A stretch of DNA of 64,000 nucleotides from Pseudomonas sp. BMS12 (GTDB lineage: Bacteria; Pseudomonadota; Gammaproteobacteria; Pseudomonadales; Pseudomonadaceae), in assembly GCF_001592875.1 (NCBI RefSeq), contig NZ_LSOF01000015.1, positions 1 to 64,000 on the forward strand. Direction: 5' to 3'. The notes beneath the pieces are model-generated. The model had not been told where the DNA came from and did not search any database. It saw only the letters and a list, made by a program, of their open reading frames with translations. The first letter of the stretch is position 1. The number at the start of each line of letters is the position of its first letter. Below, one piece after another: positions 8,744 to 20,576 of this stretch. A program made the translations under genes and the position numbers.

Positions 8744-9418
8744 TCAGCTGCTGTGGCTGTCCTCGGTTGGCCGCTGGTTGCACAGCATGAAGCAGCGGAA
8801 CAGCACCACGGTCGAGAACAGCTGGAGGAAGCCGTTGACGATATCCAGGATCAGGCTGCCGATGGCGTCCGGCTGTTCGCCCAGCAGCTGCAGTGTCCAG
8901 TCGTCCAGCAGCCACAACGGTACTATCACCAGCAGCACGCAGGCCAGCAGCGACCAGAAGTGGCCGATGCTGAGCAGGAAGCTCTCGCGCATCGCCTGCA
9001 GCGGCGCCAGGCCGCGCAGCACCAGCAGGTATTCGGCGAAGGCCAGCTTGACCATCAGGTACAGGGCCAGCGGCAGGAACAGCGCACCGCCGAGCATGAT
9101 CAGCAGCGTGCTCAGCCCCGCCAGCACGGCGAACGCCGGCCACAGTTGCACGGTGCTGGCCAGCAGGTCGCGGATGGCGGGGCGCTGGCCCTGGCTGCGG
9201 GCGTCGAGGAAGAGGATCAGCGCGGCGCTGTACAGCGGGTAGAAGAACAGCCCCACCAGCAGTTCGTAGGCGGGGGAGTGGGCACTGTCGGTGAGGCTGG
9301 CGACTATGGCGCGGGCCAGGCATTCGGCGGCGACCAGCGGCAGGCAGAGCGTGGCAATGAACTGCAGGTTGCGGCTGAAGAAGTGGGCGGCGTCGCGCAG
9401 GATGCTAAGCGGATTCAT
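8744..9418 (-). CDS. YciC-like polytopic membrane protein
   Basis: 224 aa, strongly hydrophobic with about five or six membrane helices (for example LLVGLFFYPLYSAALILFL, AFAVLAGLSTLLIMLGGALFLP, WSLLACVLLVIVPLWLLDDW). The opening MNPLSILRDAAHFFSRNLQFIATLCLP matches the YciC/UPF0259 family of inner-membrane proteins of unknown function. It is a single gene, 114 bases from the divergent NYN nuclease gene. Confidence 0.7.
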   Translation of the reverse strand: MNPLSILRDAAHFFSRNLQFIATLCLPLVAAECLARAIVASLTDSAHSPAYELLVGLFFYPLYSAALILFLDARSQGQRPAIRDLLASTVQLWPAFAVLAGLSTLLIMLGGALFLPLALYLMVKLAFAEYLLVLRGLAPLQAMRESFLLSIGHFWSLLACVLLVIVPLWLLDDWTLQLLGEQPDAIGSLILDIVNGFLQLFSTVVLFRCFMLCNQRPTEDSHSS

Positions 9419-9532
9419 TGGCAGATTTCACCGGAAGACTACTGCCATTCACTTTAGCCGATGGCCGGGCGGGAGGGACATGGCTACGACCATTGCCGCA
9501 TAATGCCGCTCCAATTCCCATCAGGCGCCGCC

Positions 9533-10012
9533 GTGAAGAAGATCGCCCTGTTCGCCGATGTGCAGAACCTCTACTACACCGTGCGCCAGGCCCATGGTTG
9601 CCACTTCCACTATGCCGAGCTGTGGCGCCAGGTGGCGGCACTGGGTGAGATCGTCGAGGCGCGCGCCTATGCCATCGATCGCGGTGATGCCAAGCAGCGC
9701 CAGTTCCAGCAGATCCTGCGCAACCTGGGTTTCCAGGTGATGCTCAAACCCTATATCCAGCGCAGCGACGGCTCGGCCAAGGGCGACTGGGACGTGGGTA
9801 TCACCCTGGACGTGATGGAGGCCGCCGAGCGGGTCGACGAAGTGGTGCTGGCCTCCGGCGATGGCGATTTCGATCTGCTGCTCGAGCGCATTCGCGCCCG
9901 TCATGGGGTCAGCAGCTGCGTGTATGGCGTCGCCGGGCTCACCGCCAATTCCCTGATTCGTGCCGCCGACCGCTTCGTGCCGGTCGACGGGGCCTTGCTG
10001 TTGAAGAGCTGA
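9533..10012 (+). CDS. NYN-domain (PIN-like) nuclease, LabA type
   Basis: 159 aa. Acidic residues of a NYN/PIN-like metal nuclease are visible: Asp9 and Asn12 in IALFADVQNLYY, GDWDVGITLDVM in the centre, and the SGDGDF cluster followed by DLLLERIRARHG. The fold is a compact single domain of usual length. The GTG at 9533 puts the conserved KKIALFADVQN at the N terminus, as expected; an earlier in-frame ATG at 9503 would add ten residues of non-conserved sequence. The DEDDh exonuclease gene follows after 7 bases, so the two are likely co-translated and may act on the same RNA or DNA. Confidence 0.82.
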   Translation: MKKIALFADVQNLYYTVRQAHGCHFHYAELWRQVAALGEIVEARAYAIDRGDAKQRQFQQILRNLGFQVMLKPYIQRSDGSAKGDWDVGITLDVMEAAERVDEVVLASGDGDFDLLLERIRARHGVSSCVYGVAGLTANSLIRAADRFVPVDGALLLKS

Positions 10013-10019
10013 GAGAACG

Positions 10020-10619
10020 ATGTCCGAACCTATCGCCGTGATCGACTTCGAGACCACCGGCATGTCACCGAGCCAGGGCGCGCGGCCGACCGAGATCGGC
10101 GTGGCGCTGATCGCCAACGGCGAGATCGTCGGCCGTTTCCAGAGCCTGATGAATGCCGGTGCCTGGGTGCCGCCGTTCATCGAGCAGCTCACCGGCATCA
10201 GCAACGCCATGGTGCGCCGTGCGCCGCCGGTGGCCGAGGTGATGGCCGCGGCGGCCGAGTTCATCGGTGATGCACCGCTGTTGGCGCATAACGCGGCGTT
10301 CGACAGCAAGTTCTGGGACGCCGAGCTGGCCCAGCTTGGCCGGCGCCGGGCTCGCGATTTCGCCTGTTCGCTGCTGCTCTCGCGGCGCCTGCTGCCGGAG
10401 GCGCCCAGCCACAAGCTGGGCAACCTCAACAGCTGGGTGGGCCTGCCCAGCACCGGCCAGGCTCACCGCGCACTGGCCGATGCCGAGATGGCGGCCAACC
10501 TGACCCTGCACCTGCAGGATCTGCTGCGCCAGCGGCATGCCATCGACGCCGACCACACCTACCTGTGCGGCCTGCAGAAGCTCTCGGCCGCCAAGGTACG
10601 TGCGTTGCTGCGCGCTTAG
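10020..10619 (+). CDS. DEDDh 3'-5' exonuclease (DnaQ-like)
   Basis: 199 aa. Exo I motif VIDFETTG (Asp9, Glu11), Exo II HNAAFDSKFW, and Exo III HRALADAEM carry all acidic residues and the His of the DEDDh class. These enzymes remove nucleotides from 3' ends of DNA or RNA; there is no polymerase domain, so it resembles stand-alone DnaQ-like or RNase T-like proteins. It begins 7 bases after the NYN nuclease gene. Its TAG overlaps by four bases the TAA of the converging transporter gene. Confidence 0.86.
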   Translation: MSEPIAVIDFETTGMSPSQGARPTEIGVALIANGEIVGRFQSLMNAGAWVPPFIEQLTGISNAMVRRAPPVAEVMAAAAEFIGDAPLLAHNAAFDSKFWDAELAQLGRRRARDFACSLLLSRRLLPEAPSHKLGNLNSWVGLPSTGQAHRALADAEMAANLTLHLQDLLRQRHAIDADHTYLCGLQKLSAAKVRALLRA

Positions 10620-11830
10620 CCAGCCAGCTCCAGTTTGCCGTAGTCGATGCGGTTCTCCTTCGGCGAGCCCTCGATGGCCATCACTGCGTGGCGTTTGTAG
10701 CGCAGGATGTAGGCGAAGCAGCCAAAGTACAGGGCGATCACCAGGGCGCCGACCCACTCGATCTGCAGGAACTCCAGCTTGAACAGCAGGGTCAGGGCGC
10801 TGAGCGCCACCAGGTTGCCCAGCACATAGGCCGTACGCCCGTAACGGGCGACGCTGAGACCGAGGTTGTCGGTGTACAGGCGGATCAGCGAGTCCAGCGA
10901 ATTGACCACCATGCTCACGCCGACCACCACCATCGCCAGGTTGAGCAGGCCGCCGATGTGCAGCGCGTGCTGGTGGTAGAAGTACAGCACGCTGAACCAC
11001 ACGCCGATGGCCAGCGAGGGGAACACCAGCATGGCGCCGAGCAGCTGCCAGGTGCGCAGGCCGCCGGCGAAGCGCGCGGTGAACTGGCCGATCATGATGC
11101 TCCAGGAGAACCACCAGTACAGGTAGAAGGCGTGGTAGTCGTTGAGCGGCAGCACGAAGCTGTCCAGGTGATTGAAGTAGTCGCCGATCAGCCCGGCGGT
11201 GGCGAAGAAATCACCGACGCTGCCCTGCTCGCCGAGGAAGGCGGCGCCCCACATGTAGGCGATCAAACCGATGAACAGCCAGCTGGTGCCGAGGCTGAGC
11301 AGGCGCACGTAGCGCAACTGGGTGCTGGAATACACGGCGATGGCGATCGCCAGCAGTACGATCAGGTAGAAACCCGGCAGCAGCTGCTCGCCATCACCGA
11401 GCTGCGGCAGGTACCAGGGCAGGTTCTTCAGCAGCAGGAAGGCGGTGAAGGCGCAGGTGCCGATGATCACCAGGTTGTTCAGCCACTTCACCAGCGGCAG
11501 TTCGAAGAAGCGCACGCGCGGCTCGATCACGCAGAAGTAGAAGCAGGTGAGGAAGTAAAAGCCCCAGATGAGGAAGCCCCAGAAACCGAACTCGATGGCC
11601 AGCGGGTTGGCGAAGGCATATTCGGGGCTGGCCGGGTCGCTGTAGCCGGCGAACTCGGTGAGGGGGAACATGATCAGGCCGACATCCAGGCCTGAGGTGA
11701 AGAGAATCGCGATGAAGGTGAAGGTTCTCACCGGGGTCACGCCGATGCAGCGCAGGTTGCCCCATTTCAGAAGTACCGCGGCAATCGCGGTGAAGGTGAA
11801 CAGCATTCCGATCGATAACCAGAGAGTCAT
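10616..11830 (-). CDS. Short BCCT-like transporter, probably choline uptake
   Basis: 404 aa, about 10 membrane helices. The segment YLYWWFSWSIMIGQFTARFA resembles the conserved BCCT (betaine/choline/carnitine) helix WWISWAPFVGxFIARIS, though it is diverged. Canonical BCCT proteins are 500-700 aa with 12 helices; this one appears to lack the N-terminal helices and the cytoplasmic osmosensing tail. The start at 11830 has AGGAGG 6 bases upstream. It lies 106 bases downstream of betA on the same strand, so choline (or a related quaternary amine) is the likely substrate. No frameshift is seen; the gene looks intact rather than decayed. Confidence 0.7.
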   Translation of the reverse strand: MTLWLSIGMLFTFTAIAAVLLKWGNLRCIGVTPVRTFTFIAILFTSGLDVGLIMFPLTEFAGYSDPASPEYAFANPLAIEFGFWGFLIWGFYFLTCFYFCVIEPRVRFFELPLVKWLNNLVIIGTCAFTAFLLLKNLPWYLPQLGDGEQLLPGFYLIVLLAIAIAVYSSTQLRYVRLLSLGTSWLFIGLIAYMWGAAFLGEQGSVGDFFATAGLIGDYFNHLDSFVLPLNDYHAFYLYWWFSWSIMIGQFTARFAGGLRTWQLLGAMLVFPSLAIGVWFSVLYFYHQHALHIGGLLNLAMVVVGVSMVVNSLDSLIRLYTDNLGLSVARYGRTAYVLGNLVALSALTLLFKLEFLQIEWVGALVIALYFGCFAYILRYKRHAVMAIEGSPKENRIDYGKLELAG

Positions 11831-11936
11831 GCCGCCCTCCTGGTCGCTGCAACGGGTTCTTTGATCAATAGCATGGGGTGCTCCTCCTGTAGTTGGCGTT
11901 ATGCGGCGCACCTCCTCGCGGAGGCGCACCGGGGGA

Positions 11937-13622
11937 TCAGTTGACGCGGCGCTGCGGGGCGTGCGGACGTTGCTGCTGGCCGCTGTGCTCGGCGAGGGCG
12001 ACTGGAGCGCCGCTGGGCGCCAGCGGCTCGCGGCCGAGGATCAGGTCGGCGGCGCGCTCGGCGAGCATGATGGTCGGCGCGTTGAGGTTGCCGTTGGGGA
12101 TGCTCGGGAACAGCGAGGAGTCCACCACGCGCAGCCCCTGCAGGCCGCGCACGCGGGTCTCGGAGTCGACCACCGCCAGTTCGTCCTCGCCCATGCGGCA
12201 GGTGCCGCAGGGGTGGTAGGCGCTCTCCACCGCTTGGCGCACGAAACGGTCGATCTCTTCGTCGCTCTGCACGCCGGCGCCGGGCTGGATCTCGTCGCCG
12301 CGATAGGCGTCCATCGCCGGCTGCTCGATGATCTCGCGGGTCAGGCGTACGCAGGCGCGGAAGCCGGCCCGGTCGTCCTCGTGCTGCAGATAGTTGAAGC
12401 GGATCTGCGGCGCCTCGCTCGGGTCGGCGCTGCGCACGTGCACGAAGCCGCGACTCTTCGGCTTGTTGTGGCCCACGTGCAACTGGAAGCCGTGGCCGTC
12501 GAAGGCCTCCTTGCCGTCGTAGCGCATGGCCGCCGGCAGGAAGTGGTACTGCAGGTCCGGCCAGGGGCTGGCTGCGGTGGAGCGGATAAAGGCGCAGGAC
12601 TCGAAGTGGTTGGTCGCGCCCAGGCCGTCCTTCTTCAACAGCCAGCGCGTGCCGATGAGGAACTTGCTCCACAGGCCGAGCTTGCCGTTGAGGGTGATCG
12701 GCTGCTTGCAGCGGTACTGGAAGTAGAACTCCAGGTGATCCTGCAGGTTCTCGCCGACGCCCGGCAGCTCGTGCTGCACGGCGATACCGGCGGCCTTGAG
12801 CACATCCGCCCGGCCGATGCCGGACAGCTGCAGCAGGTGCGGCGAGCCGATGGGGCCGGCGCTGAGAATCACCTCGCGGCTGGCGCGCACTTCCTGCACC
12901 TTGCCACCCTGCTGGAAGCGCACACCGACGGCGCGCTGGCTGTCGAGCAGCACGCGCTCGACCAGGGCGTGGGTGATCACCTTGAGGTTGCTGCGGCTCA
13001 TCGCCGGGCGCAGGTAGGCGTTGGCGGTAGACCAGCGGCGGCCATCCTTGATGGTCATGTGCATGGCGCCGAAGCCTTCCTGCTGGGCACCGTTGTAGTC
13101 GCTGGTGGCCGGGTAGCCGGCCTGCACGCCGGCATCGATGAAGGCGCGGTACAGCGGGTTCTGCATGTTGTTGCCGTTGTTCACCGCCAGCGGGCCGTCT
13201 GCGCCGCGATACTCGTCGCCGCCGAACGCCCAGCTCTCGGCCTTGCGGAAGTAGGGCAGGCAGTGGGCGTAGTCCCAGCCGTTGGCGCCGAGCTGCTGCC
13301 ATTCGTCGAAGTCGCCGGCGTGGCCGCGCACGTAGACCATGCCGTTGATGGACGAGGAGCCACCCAGCACCTTGCCGCGCGGGCAGTGCATCTGGCGGTT
13401 GTCCAGGTAGGGTTCGGGCTCGGTGGTGAACTGCCACGCGTACTTGCGGGTGTTCATCGGGATGGAGAGCGCGGTGGGCATCTGGATGAAGATGCTCTTG
13501 TCGCTGCCGCCGGTTTCCAGCAACAGCACGCGGTGGGTGCCGTCCGCGCTGAGGCGGTTGGCCAGGACGCAACCGGCGGAGCCGGCACCAACAACAATGT
13601 AATCGTATTCGGAATAAGTCAT
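11937..13622 (-). CDS. betA: Choline dehydrogenase
   Basis: 561-aa GMC-family flavoprotein that oxidises choline to betaine aldehyde at the membrane, feeding the respiratory chain. FAD-binding motif [15 protein letters not shown] lies at residues 11-25, the GMC signature [19 protein letters not shown] follows, and the catalytic His is in [12 protein letters not shown] near the C terminus. Length is that of the family (about 550-560). It is separated from betB upstream by 155 bases holding an inverted repeat and is followed by the transporter gene. Regulation is expected through BetI at the operator before betI. Confidence 0.95.
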   Translation of the reverse strand: MTYSEYDYIVVGAGSAGCVLANRLSADGTHRVLLLETGGSDKSIFIQMPTALSIPMNTRKYAWQFTTEPEPYLDNRQMHCPRGKVLGGSSSINGMVYVRGHAGDFDEWQQLGANGWDYAHCLPYFRKAESWAFGGDEYRGADGPLAVNNGNNMQNPLYRAFIDAGVQAGYPATSDYNGAQQEGFGAMHMTIKDGRRWSTANAYLRPAMSRSNLKVITHALVERVLLDSQRAVGVRFQQGGKVQEVRASREVILSAGPIGSPHLLQLSGIGRADVLKAAGIAVQHELPGVGENLQDHLEFYFQYRCKQPITLNGKLGLWSKFLIGTRWLLKKDGLGATNHFESCAFIRSTAASPWPDLQYHFLPAAMRYDGKEAFDGHGFQLHVGHNKPKSRGFVHVRSADPSEAPQIRFNYLQHEDDRAGFRACVRLTREIIEQPAMDAYRGDEIQPGAGVQSDEEIDRFVRQAVESAYHPCGTCRMGEDELAVVDSETRVRGLQGLRVVDSSLFPSIPNGNLNAPTIMLAERAADLILGREPLAPSGAPVALAEHSGQQQRPHAPQRRVN

Positions 13623-13678
13623 GCGTGACTGCCGGCCCCAAAGGCTTCGGATTGTTTGATCGTCGGCCAGGCGTCGTT

Positions 13679-13737
13679 GAGATGGGCTTCGGGCTGCTCA
13701 TTTACGCGGAGTAAACGCCGCACCCTCAGCCCATCTC
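13679..13737 (-). repeat. Nested inverted repeat between betB and betA
   Basis: Perfect 10-bp arms (GAGATGGGCT at 13679-13688, AGCCCATCTC at 13728-13737) enclose a second small hairpin (TTTAC / GTAAA, 13701-13715). It lies in the 155-base betB-betA gap and could slow transcription, act in mRNA processing, or be a dispersed repeat unit. Confidence 0.5.
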
Positions 13738-13777
13738 GCCTAGCCTGGCTCTCGCTCAGAAAATCCGTGGGCAACCT

Positions 13778-15237
<1,460 letters not shown>

Positions 15238-15241
<4 letters not shown>

Positions 15242-15849
15242 GTGTTCGGGGTCTCCTTGGCAGAATGGGCGCGCAGGCAGGCCATGATGAAGCCCTTGCA
15301 CAGGCGCTCGGCGGCGGCGAAGTCGGCGGCCGGGGCGCTGCCCAGCGTGCTGCGCAGCCAGAAGCCATCGATCATCGCGGCGGCCTGGCTGGCGGCATCG
15401 CTGGCAGCGGCAGCCGGCAGGCAGAGGCCGAAGGCGTAGCGCAGGTTGCTGTACAGACGGCGGTTGTTGATGCGCTGCAGGCGCTTCAGGCCAGGCTCGT
15501 GGGCGGCACGCGCCCAGAAGCTGAGCCAGGTGCGGCCGGCCAGTTCGGAGCGCTGGAACTCGCTGAAGTTGGCTTCGACTATGGCCAGCAGGCGCTGCTC
15601 GGGGCTGACCTGGCCGTCGTCCAGGCGCCGCAGCAGGTCCTGGCGCAGCTGTTCCAGCAGGTGGCGCAGGGCGGCTTCGATCAGCCCCTGCTTGCCACCG
15701 AAATAGTGGCTGATGATCCCCGACGACAGGCGCGCCTTGCCGCTGATGCTGAGGATGGTGGTGTCCTGCAGGCCCAGCTCGGCGATGGATTCCAGGGTGG
15801 CCTGGATCAGCTGCTGGCGGCGGGTTTCTTTGATTCCGACTTTAGGCAT
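15238..15849 (-). CDS. betI: TetR-family repressor BetI
   Basis: 203 aa. N-terminal TetR helix-turn-helix: [20 protein letters not shown], then [20 protein letters not shown]. The C-terminal ligand domain contains [11 protein letters not shown], typical of BetI, which senses choline. It is the first gene of the bet operon and represses it. A palindrome sits 10 bases upstream of its start. The start at 15849 ([11 protein letters not shown]) has no good Shine-Dalgarno sequence; the upstream bases are A/T-rich. Confidence 0.94.
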
Positions 15850-15859
15850 ATTTTTATTG

Positions 15860-15873
15860 ATTGAACGTTCAAT
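15860..15873. promoter_or_regulatory. BetI-type operator
   Basis: Perfect 14-bp palindrome ATTGAACGTTCAAT ten bases before the betI start codon, with partial symmetry continuing outward. Its position matches the place where BetI represses its own operon in related bacteria. It could cover the -10 region or the transcription start. The assignment is by position and symmetry. Confidence 0.75.
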
Positions 15874-16007
15874 TAAAAACAACCTTAAACAGACCTCTGC
15901 CTGCCTGCAACCTTTGTCGGTCAAGTTCTGGAAAGTTCTTTGAACGTGTCGCTATCGTGATGTGTTGGGCGAGGCTGGCTTGGGGCTGCTTCATCTGGGC
16001 AGCCAAG

Positions 16008-16068
16008 CGCGACTGAAGTCGCTCCCACAGAAGCCCAGATATGAGGCGTGGGAGCGGCTTCAGCCGCG
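16008..16068. repeat. Inverted pair of Pseudomonas-type REP sequences (REPIN)
   Basis: Two 21-bp REP units face each other: 16008-16028 (reverse strand reads GTGGGAGCGACTTCAGTCGCG) and 16048-16068 (GTGGGAGCGGCTTCAGCCGCG in its plus form), separated by 19 bases. Each holds its own small hairpin, and the two base differences between units are compensatory, keeping both stems paired. This head-to-head layout is that of a REPIN, a short element mobilised by RAYT transposases. No RAYT gene is in the window. Confidence 0.75.
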
Positions 16069-16105
16069 ATGCTTGGCATCGCAAGCATCGATTGCCGGAA
16101 CATCG

Positions 16106-16145
16106 GGCAAAGAAAAGGGCGCGGTCCTTGCGGAGCGCGCCCTTT
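16106..16145 (-). terminator. Intrinsic terminator of prfC
   Basis: 10-bp GC-rich stem (16114-16123 with 16136-16145), 12-base loop, followed on the minus strand by TTTTCTTT. It begins 16 bases after the prfC stop. Confidence 0.8.
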
Positions 16146-16160
16146 CTCGGTGAGCAGCTG

Positions 16161-17744
<1,584 letters not shown>

Positions 17745-17886
17745 GGGTGCGTGCCTGACTGGAATCGGTTGCGGGCCACGCGCGGCCCGAAAAGCGCGGG
17801 ATTATAGCGGGAAACGCAGTGGCGATCAGACCCGATAGTCCGATCATGGCTGCGCATGGCCTTGCACCCTGCGCCGCCCGCATACC

Positions 17887-20535
17887 TCAGAAGGCGATAT
17901 TCAGCCCCAGGCGTACGCCGTGGTCGCTGTTGTTGTCGCCGAACTGGCCGGAATAGCCCAGGTCGAGGCTGGCTTGAGGCGCGAGCTGCAGGTTCAGACC
18001 GACTTGGGCCAGGGCGCTGTCCTGGGCTACGGGGGCGCCTTGTACGCTGAAGCCGTCATAGCCGGCGAGGCCGAAGTGGCTCTCGTCGCCTGGCTCGTCG
18101 AAGGCATGTTGCCAGGCCAGGCTGGTCTGCAGCGTCAGTGGCTGGCCTGCGATATCGCCCAGCGGTGCCATGGCACGCAGGCCGAGGCTGGCGTAGTCGG
18201 CGCTGTCATCCTCGCCTTCCACGCTGAGCGCCGCGATGCCGCCGTGCTCGCGGAAGTCGTCGCTGTCCACCTCGACATGGGCCAGGCCGGCAAAGGGCTC
18301 CAGGCGTAGCTCGCCGAGTTGCAAGGCATAGCCCAGCTCGGCGAAGACCTGGGTGGTCTCGGCGTCGTAGTCGGCCTTGAGAGTATTGCGCAGGGTGGCC
18401 ACCTGTACCTCGCGCTTGCTGTCGACCTGGTTCCAGCTGTGCGCCACACCCAAGCGCAGGCTGAGGGCGCTCCAGCGTCCGGCGAGGTAGGCGGCCAGGG
18501 AGGTGCTGTCGATATCGGCAGAGGAGTCGCGTTGGCTGATATCCAGGTCGCTGCTGCCGTAGCCGATGGCCGCCCCCAGGCGCCAGGTGTCGTTGAGCGG
18601 CAGGTCGGCGCCGAGCAAGGTGCCGCGGCTGTCGCGATCCAGGTCGGCAATGTTGCTGTTGCCATCCTTCTCGCTCCAGCTGCCGTAGCCCTTGAGCCAA
18701 AGCGTCAGGCCACTGTCGGCATCGCGGTGCAGGACATCGTCCGTCGCCCCGGACTGGGCCGCGCGCAGGCGCTCGGTGATGGCTTCGCGCACATAACGGC
18801 TGTCGTCGAACAGTGCGCCGCGGGTGCTGGTGTGTAGCTCGCCGGACAGGCTGTCGAAGGCGGCCTGGGCTTGGGCAGCGCTGAGGCCGCTGATTGCCGT
18901 GCTCAGGGCTCCGCTGCCGTTGGATTCCAGGGCATTGGCCAGGCTGCGCTGGTTTCTGCTGACGGCGACGCTGGCAAAGCTGACGCTGTTGCGCAACAGG
19001 GTCAGTTCGACGCTGTTGCTCGTGTAAGCCAAGGTCGGTTTGAGGAAGGCCAGATTGCTGGTCAGCGAACCGAAGGTGCCGCTCACGCTGTTCGCCGAGA
19101 CGATGGTGTAGGTGGTGCTCGGCGACCAGTCGCCGCTGCCACTGGCCAGCACCTTGAGCGTCGAGCCGCCCAGGTTGACTGTGCCGGTAGAGCTCAGTTG
19201 GTCGGCGCTGCCGTCTGGGTTGGCTTCGATTGCCAGGATCGAACCGGCGTTGAACGTCACATTGCCATTGACGTGCAGCGTGCCGATGGAGTTGCCTGGC
19301 GCCAGGGTAGAGCCGGAGTTCAGGGTCACGTTGCCATTGATGGCGCCGTGGCCGCCGAGCAGGGCACCGCTGTTGACGCTGACAGCGCTGCTCAGGCTGG
19401 CGCTGGAGCCGGCGCTGCCGCCGATAATCAGGCTGCCGGCGCTGACCGTGGTAGGGCCGGTATAAGTGCTGGCGCCATTTAGGGTCAGGGTTGCATTGCC
19501 CGTTTTAGTCAGGCTGCCGGCGCCGCTAATGGCTCTACTGCTCAGGTGCACATTCGTCTGCATGGTCAGTACGGCGTTGCTGCCCAGCAGCACGCCATCG
19601 TCAAGCGTCAGGCCGGCATCTTGCGCTGTAATAACGGCGCGGGTGTTATCCATCAGCCAAACGACACCATTGATAGCGGAGCCTGTTTTTAAGGTCAGCG
19701 AGTTGTCGCCGCCAGTGAATTGCACTGCCGCGCCATCGTTAGGGAGGGTCAGACTGAAACCAGGAGCGATTCCGGAGCCTGCACGGCCGGCACTGATAAT
19801 GCCGGCGTTGGTTATGTCCAGATTGGCGCCCGAAACACCATGGCCCCCCCCTCCGCCTACGCCAATCCGATGGCTTACGCCGCCAGCACCGCCATTGCCA
19901 CCATTACCGCCTGTAATAGTGCCGAAATTGTTCAGGCTTCCACCGTTGGCCAGCGTTACCCCGTTGCCACCGCCACCGCCACCGCCACCGAAAAAGCTCG
20001 CGCTATCGCCGCCATTGCCGCCATTGCCGCCTGAAGCGCTGCTGCCGCTATTGATCGTAACCGCACCGTTGCTGGCAAAAAGCCCTGTACCACCGCCACC
20101 GCCACCGCCACCGTTGCTAGTGCCAACACCATTGCCGCCGTTGCCGCCGCCATTGCCTGTAAAGCCTGGTGAGGTGCCTGATGCCCCGCCGCTACCGCCG
20201 GCGGCATCCAAAACGCCATCGCTGCCGCCAGCACCGCCATTGCCATTACTGCCGCTGATGCCGCTAGTAGTAACCATAGTGCCACCGCCATTACCACTGG
20301 CTCCTCCAATCATGTAGATGTTACTACCGCCATCGCCAGGTGCTGCCCAGGCAATGCTGCTAATGCTGAGGGTCGTCGCCAGGCTGATTGTCTGGATGGC
20401 CAGGAGTAAGTCTTTGGAGAGGGCTGCTTGGCTGGCTTTTGGTTTAAATGCAGAGCTTGGCTTACCAGTACGCTCGGGCGCCACCTGGTATTGCCCCAGG
20501 CTGCGATTGAAAACGGTGCGATAAATACGGTTCAA
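17887..20535 (-). CDS. Autotransporter adhesin-like protein with extended signal peptide and Gly/Asn-rich passenger
   Basis: 882 aa from a TTG start at 20535, chosen because AGGGG lies 7 bases upstream and the peptide then begins NRIYRTVFNRSLGQYQ, the conserved ESPR extended signal region of type V secreted proteins. The signal ends near SISSIAWA. Residues about 65-240 are strikingly Gly/Asn/Ser-rich (many GGNGG and GGGGGG runs). Next comes an autotransporter-associated strand repeat (SLTKTGNATLTLNGASTYTG) in a beta-helix. The last 250-270 residues form the outer-membrane beta-barrel, ending in Phe (LGLNIAF). It likely displays a surface adhesin or biofilm protein; target unknown. It is transcribed away from a two-component pair. 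Confidence 0.88.
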   Translation of the reverse strand: MNRIYRTVFNRSLGQYQVAPERTGKPSSAFKPKASQAALSKDLLLAIQTISLATTLSISSIAWAAPGDGGSNIYMIGGASGNGGGTMVTTSGISGSNGNGGAGGSDGVLDAAGGSGGASGTSPGFTGNGGGNGGNGVGTSNGGGGGGGGTGLFASNGAVTINSGSSASGGNGGNGGDSASFFGGGGGGGGNGVTLANGGSLNNFGTITGGNGGNGGAGGVSHRIGVGGGGGHGVSGANLDITNAGIISAGRAGSGIAPGFSLTLPNDGAAVQFTGGDNSLTLKTGSAINGVVWLMDNTRAVITAQDAGLTLDDGVLLGSNAVLTMQTNVHLSSRAISGAGSLTKTGNATLTLNGASTYTGPTTVSAGSLIIGGSAGSSASLSSAVSVNSGALLGGHGAINGNVTLNSGSTLAPGNSIGTLHVNGNVTFNAGSILAIEANPDGSADQLSSTGTVNLGGSTLKVLASGSGDWSPSTTYTIVSANSVSGTFGSLTSNLAFLKPTLAYTSNSVELTLLRNSVSFASVAVSRNQRSLANALESNGSGALSTAISGLSAAQAQAAFDSLSGELHTSTRGALFDDSRYVREAITERLRAAQSGATDDVLHRDADSGLTLWLKGYGSWSEKDGNSNIADLDRDSRGTLLGADLPLNDTWRLGAAIGYGSSDLDISQRDSSADIDSTSLAAYLAGRWSALSLRLGVAHSWNQVDSKREVQVATLRNTLKADYDAETTQVFAELGYALQLGELRLEPFAGLAHVEVDSDDFREHGGIAALSVEGEDDSADYASLGLRAMAPLGDIAGQPLTLQTSLAWQHAFDEPGDESHFGLAGYDGFSVQGAPVAQDSALAQVGLNLQLAPQASLDLGYSGQFGDNNSDHGVRLGLNIAF

Positions 20536-20576
20536 ACCACTACCCCTGGGCGCTCTGTGGCGCTTTCCCTGCGTTG

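Noticed and set aside
10616-11830. BCCT-like gene as a truncated pseudogene
   Set aside because: It has a strong AGGAGG site, no internal stop or frameshift, and a full set of hydrophobic helices; treated as a short intact gene.
11901-13628. 575-codon open frame antisense to betA
   Set aside because: Shadow of betA; codon bias and motifs support the minus strand.
19466-20317. Pro/Leu-rich 283-codon frame opposite the autotransporter
   Set aside because: It is the complement of the Gly-rich passenger codons and has no other support.
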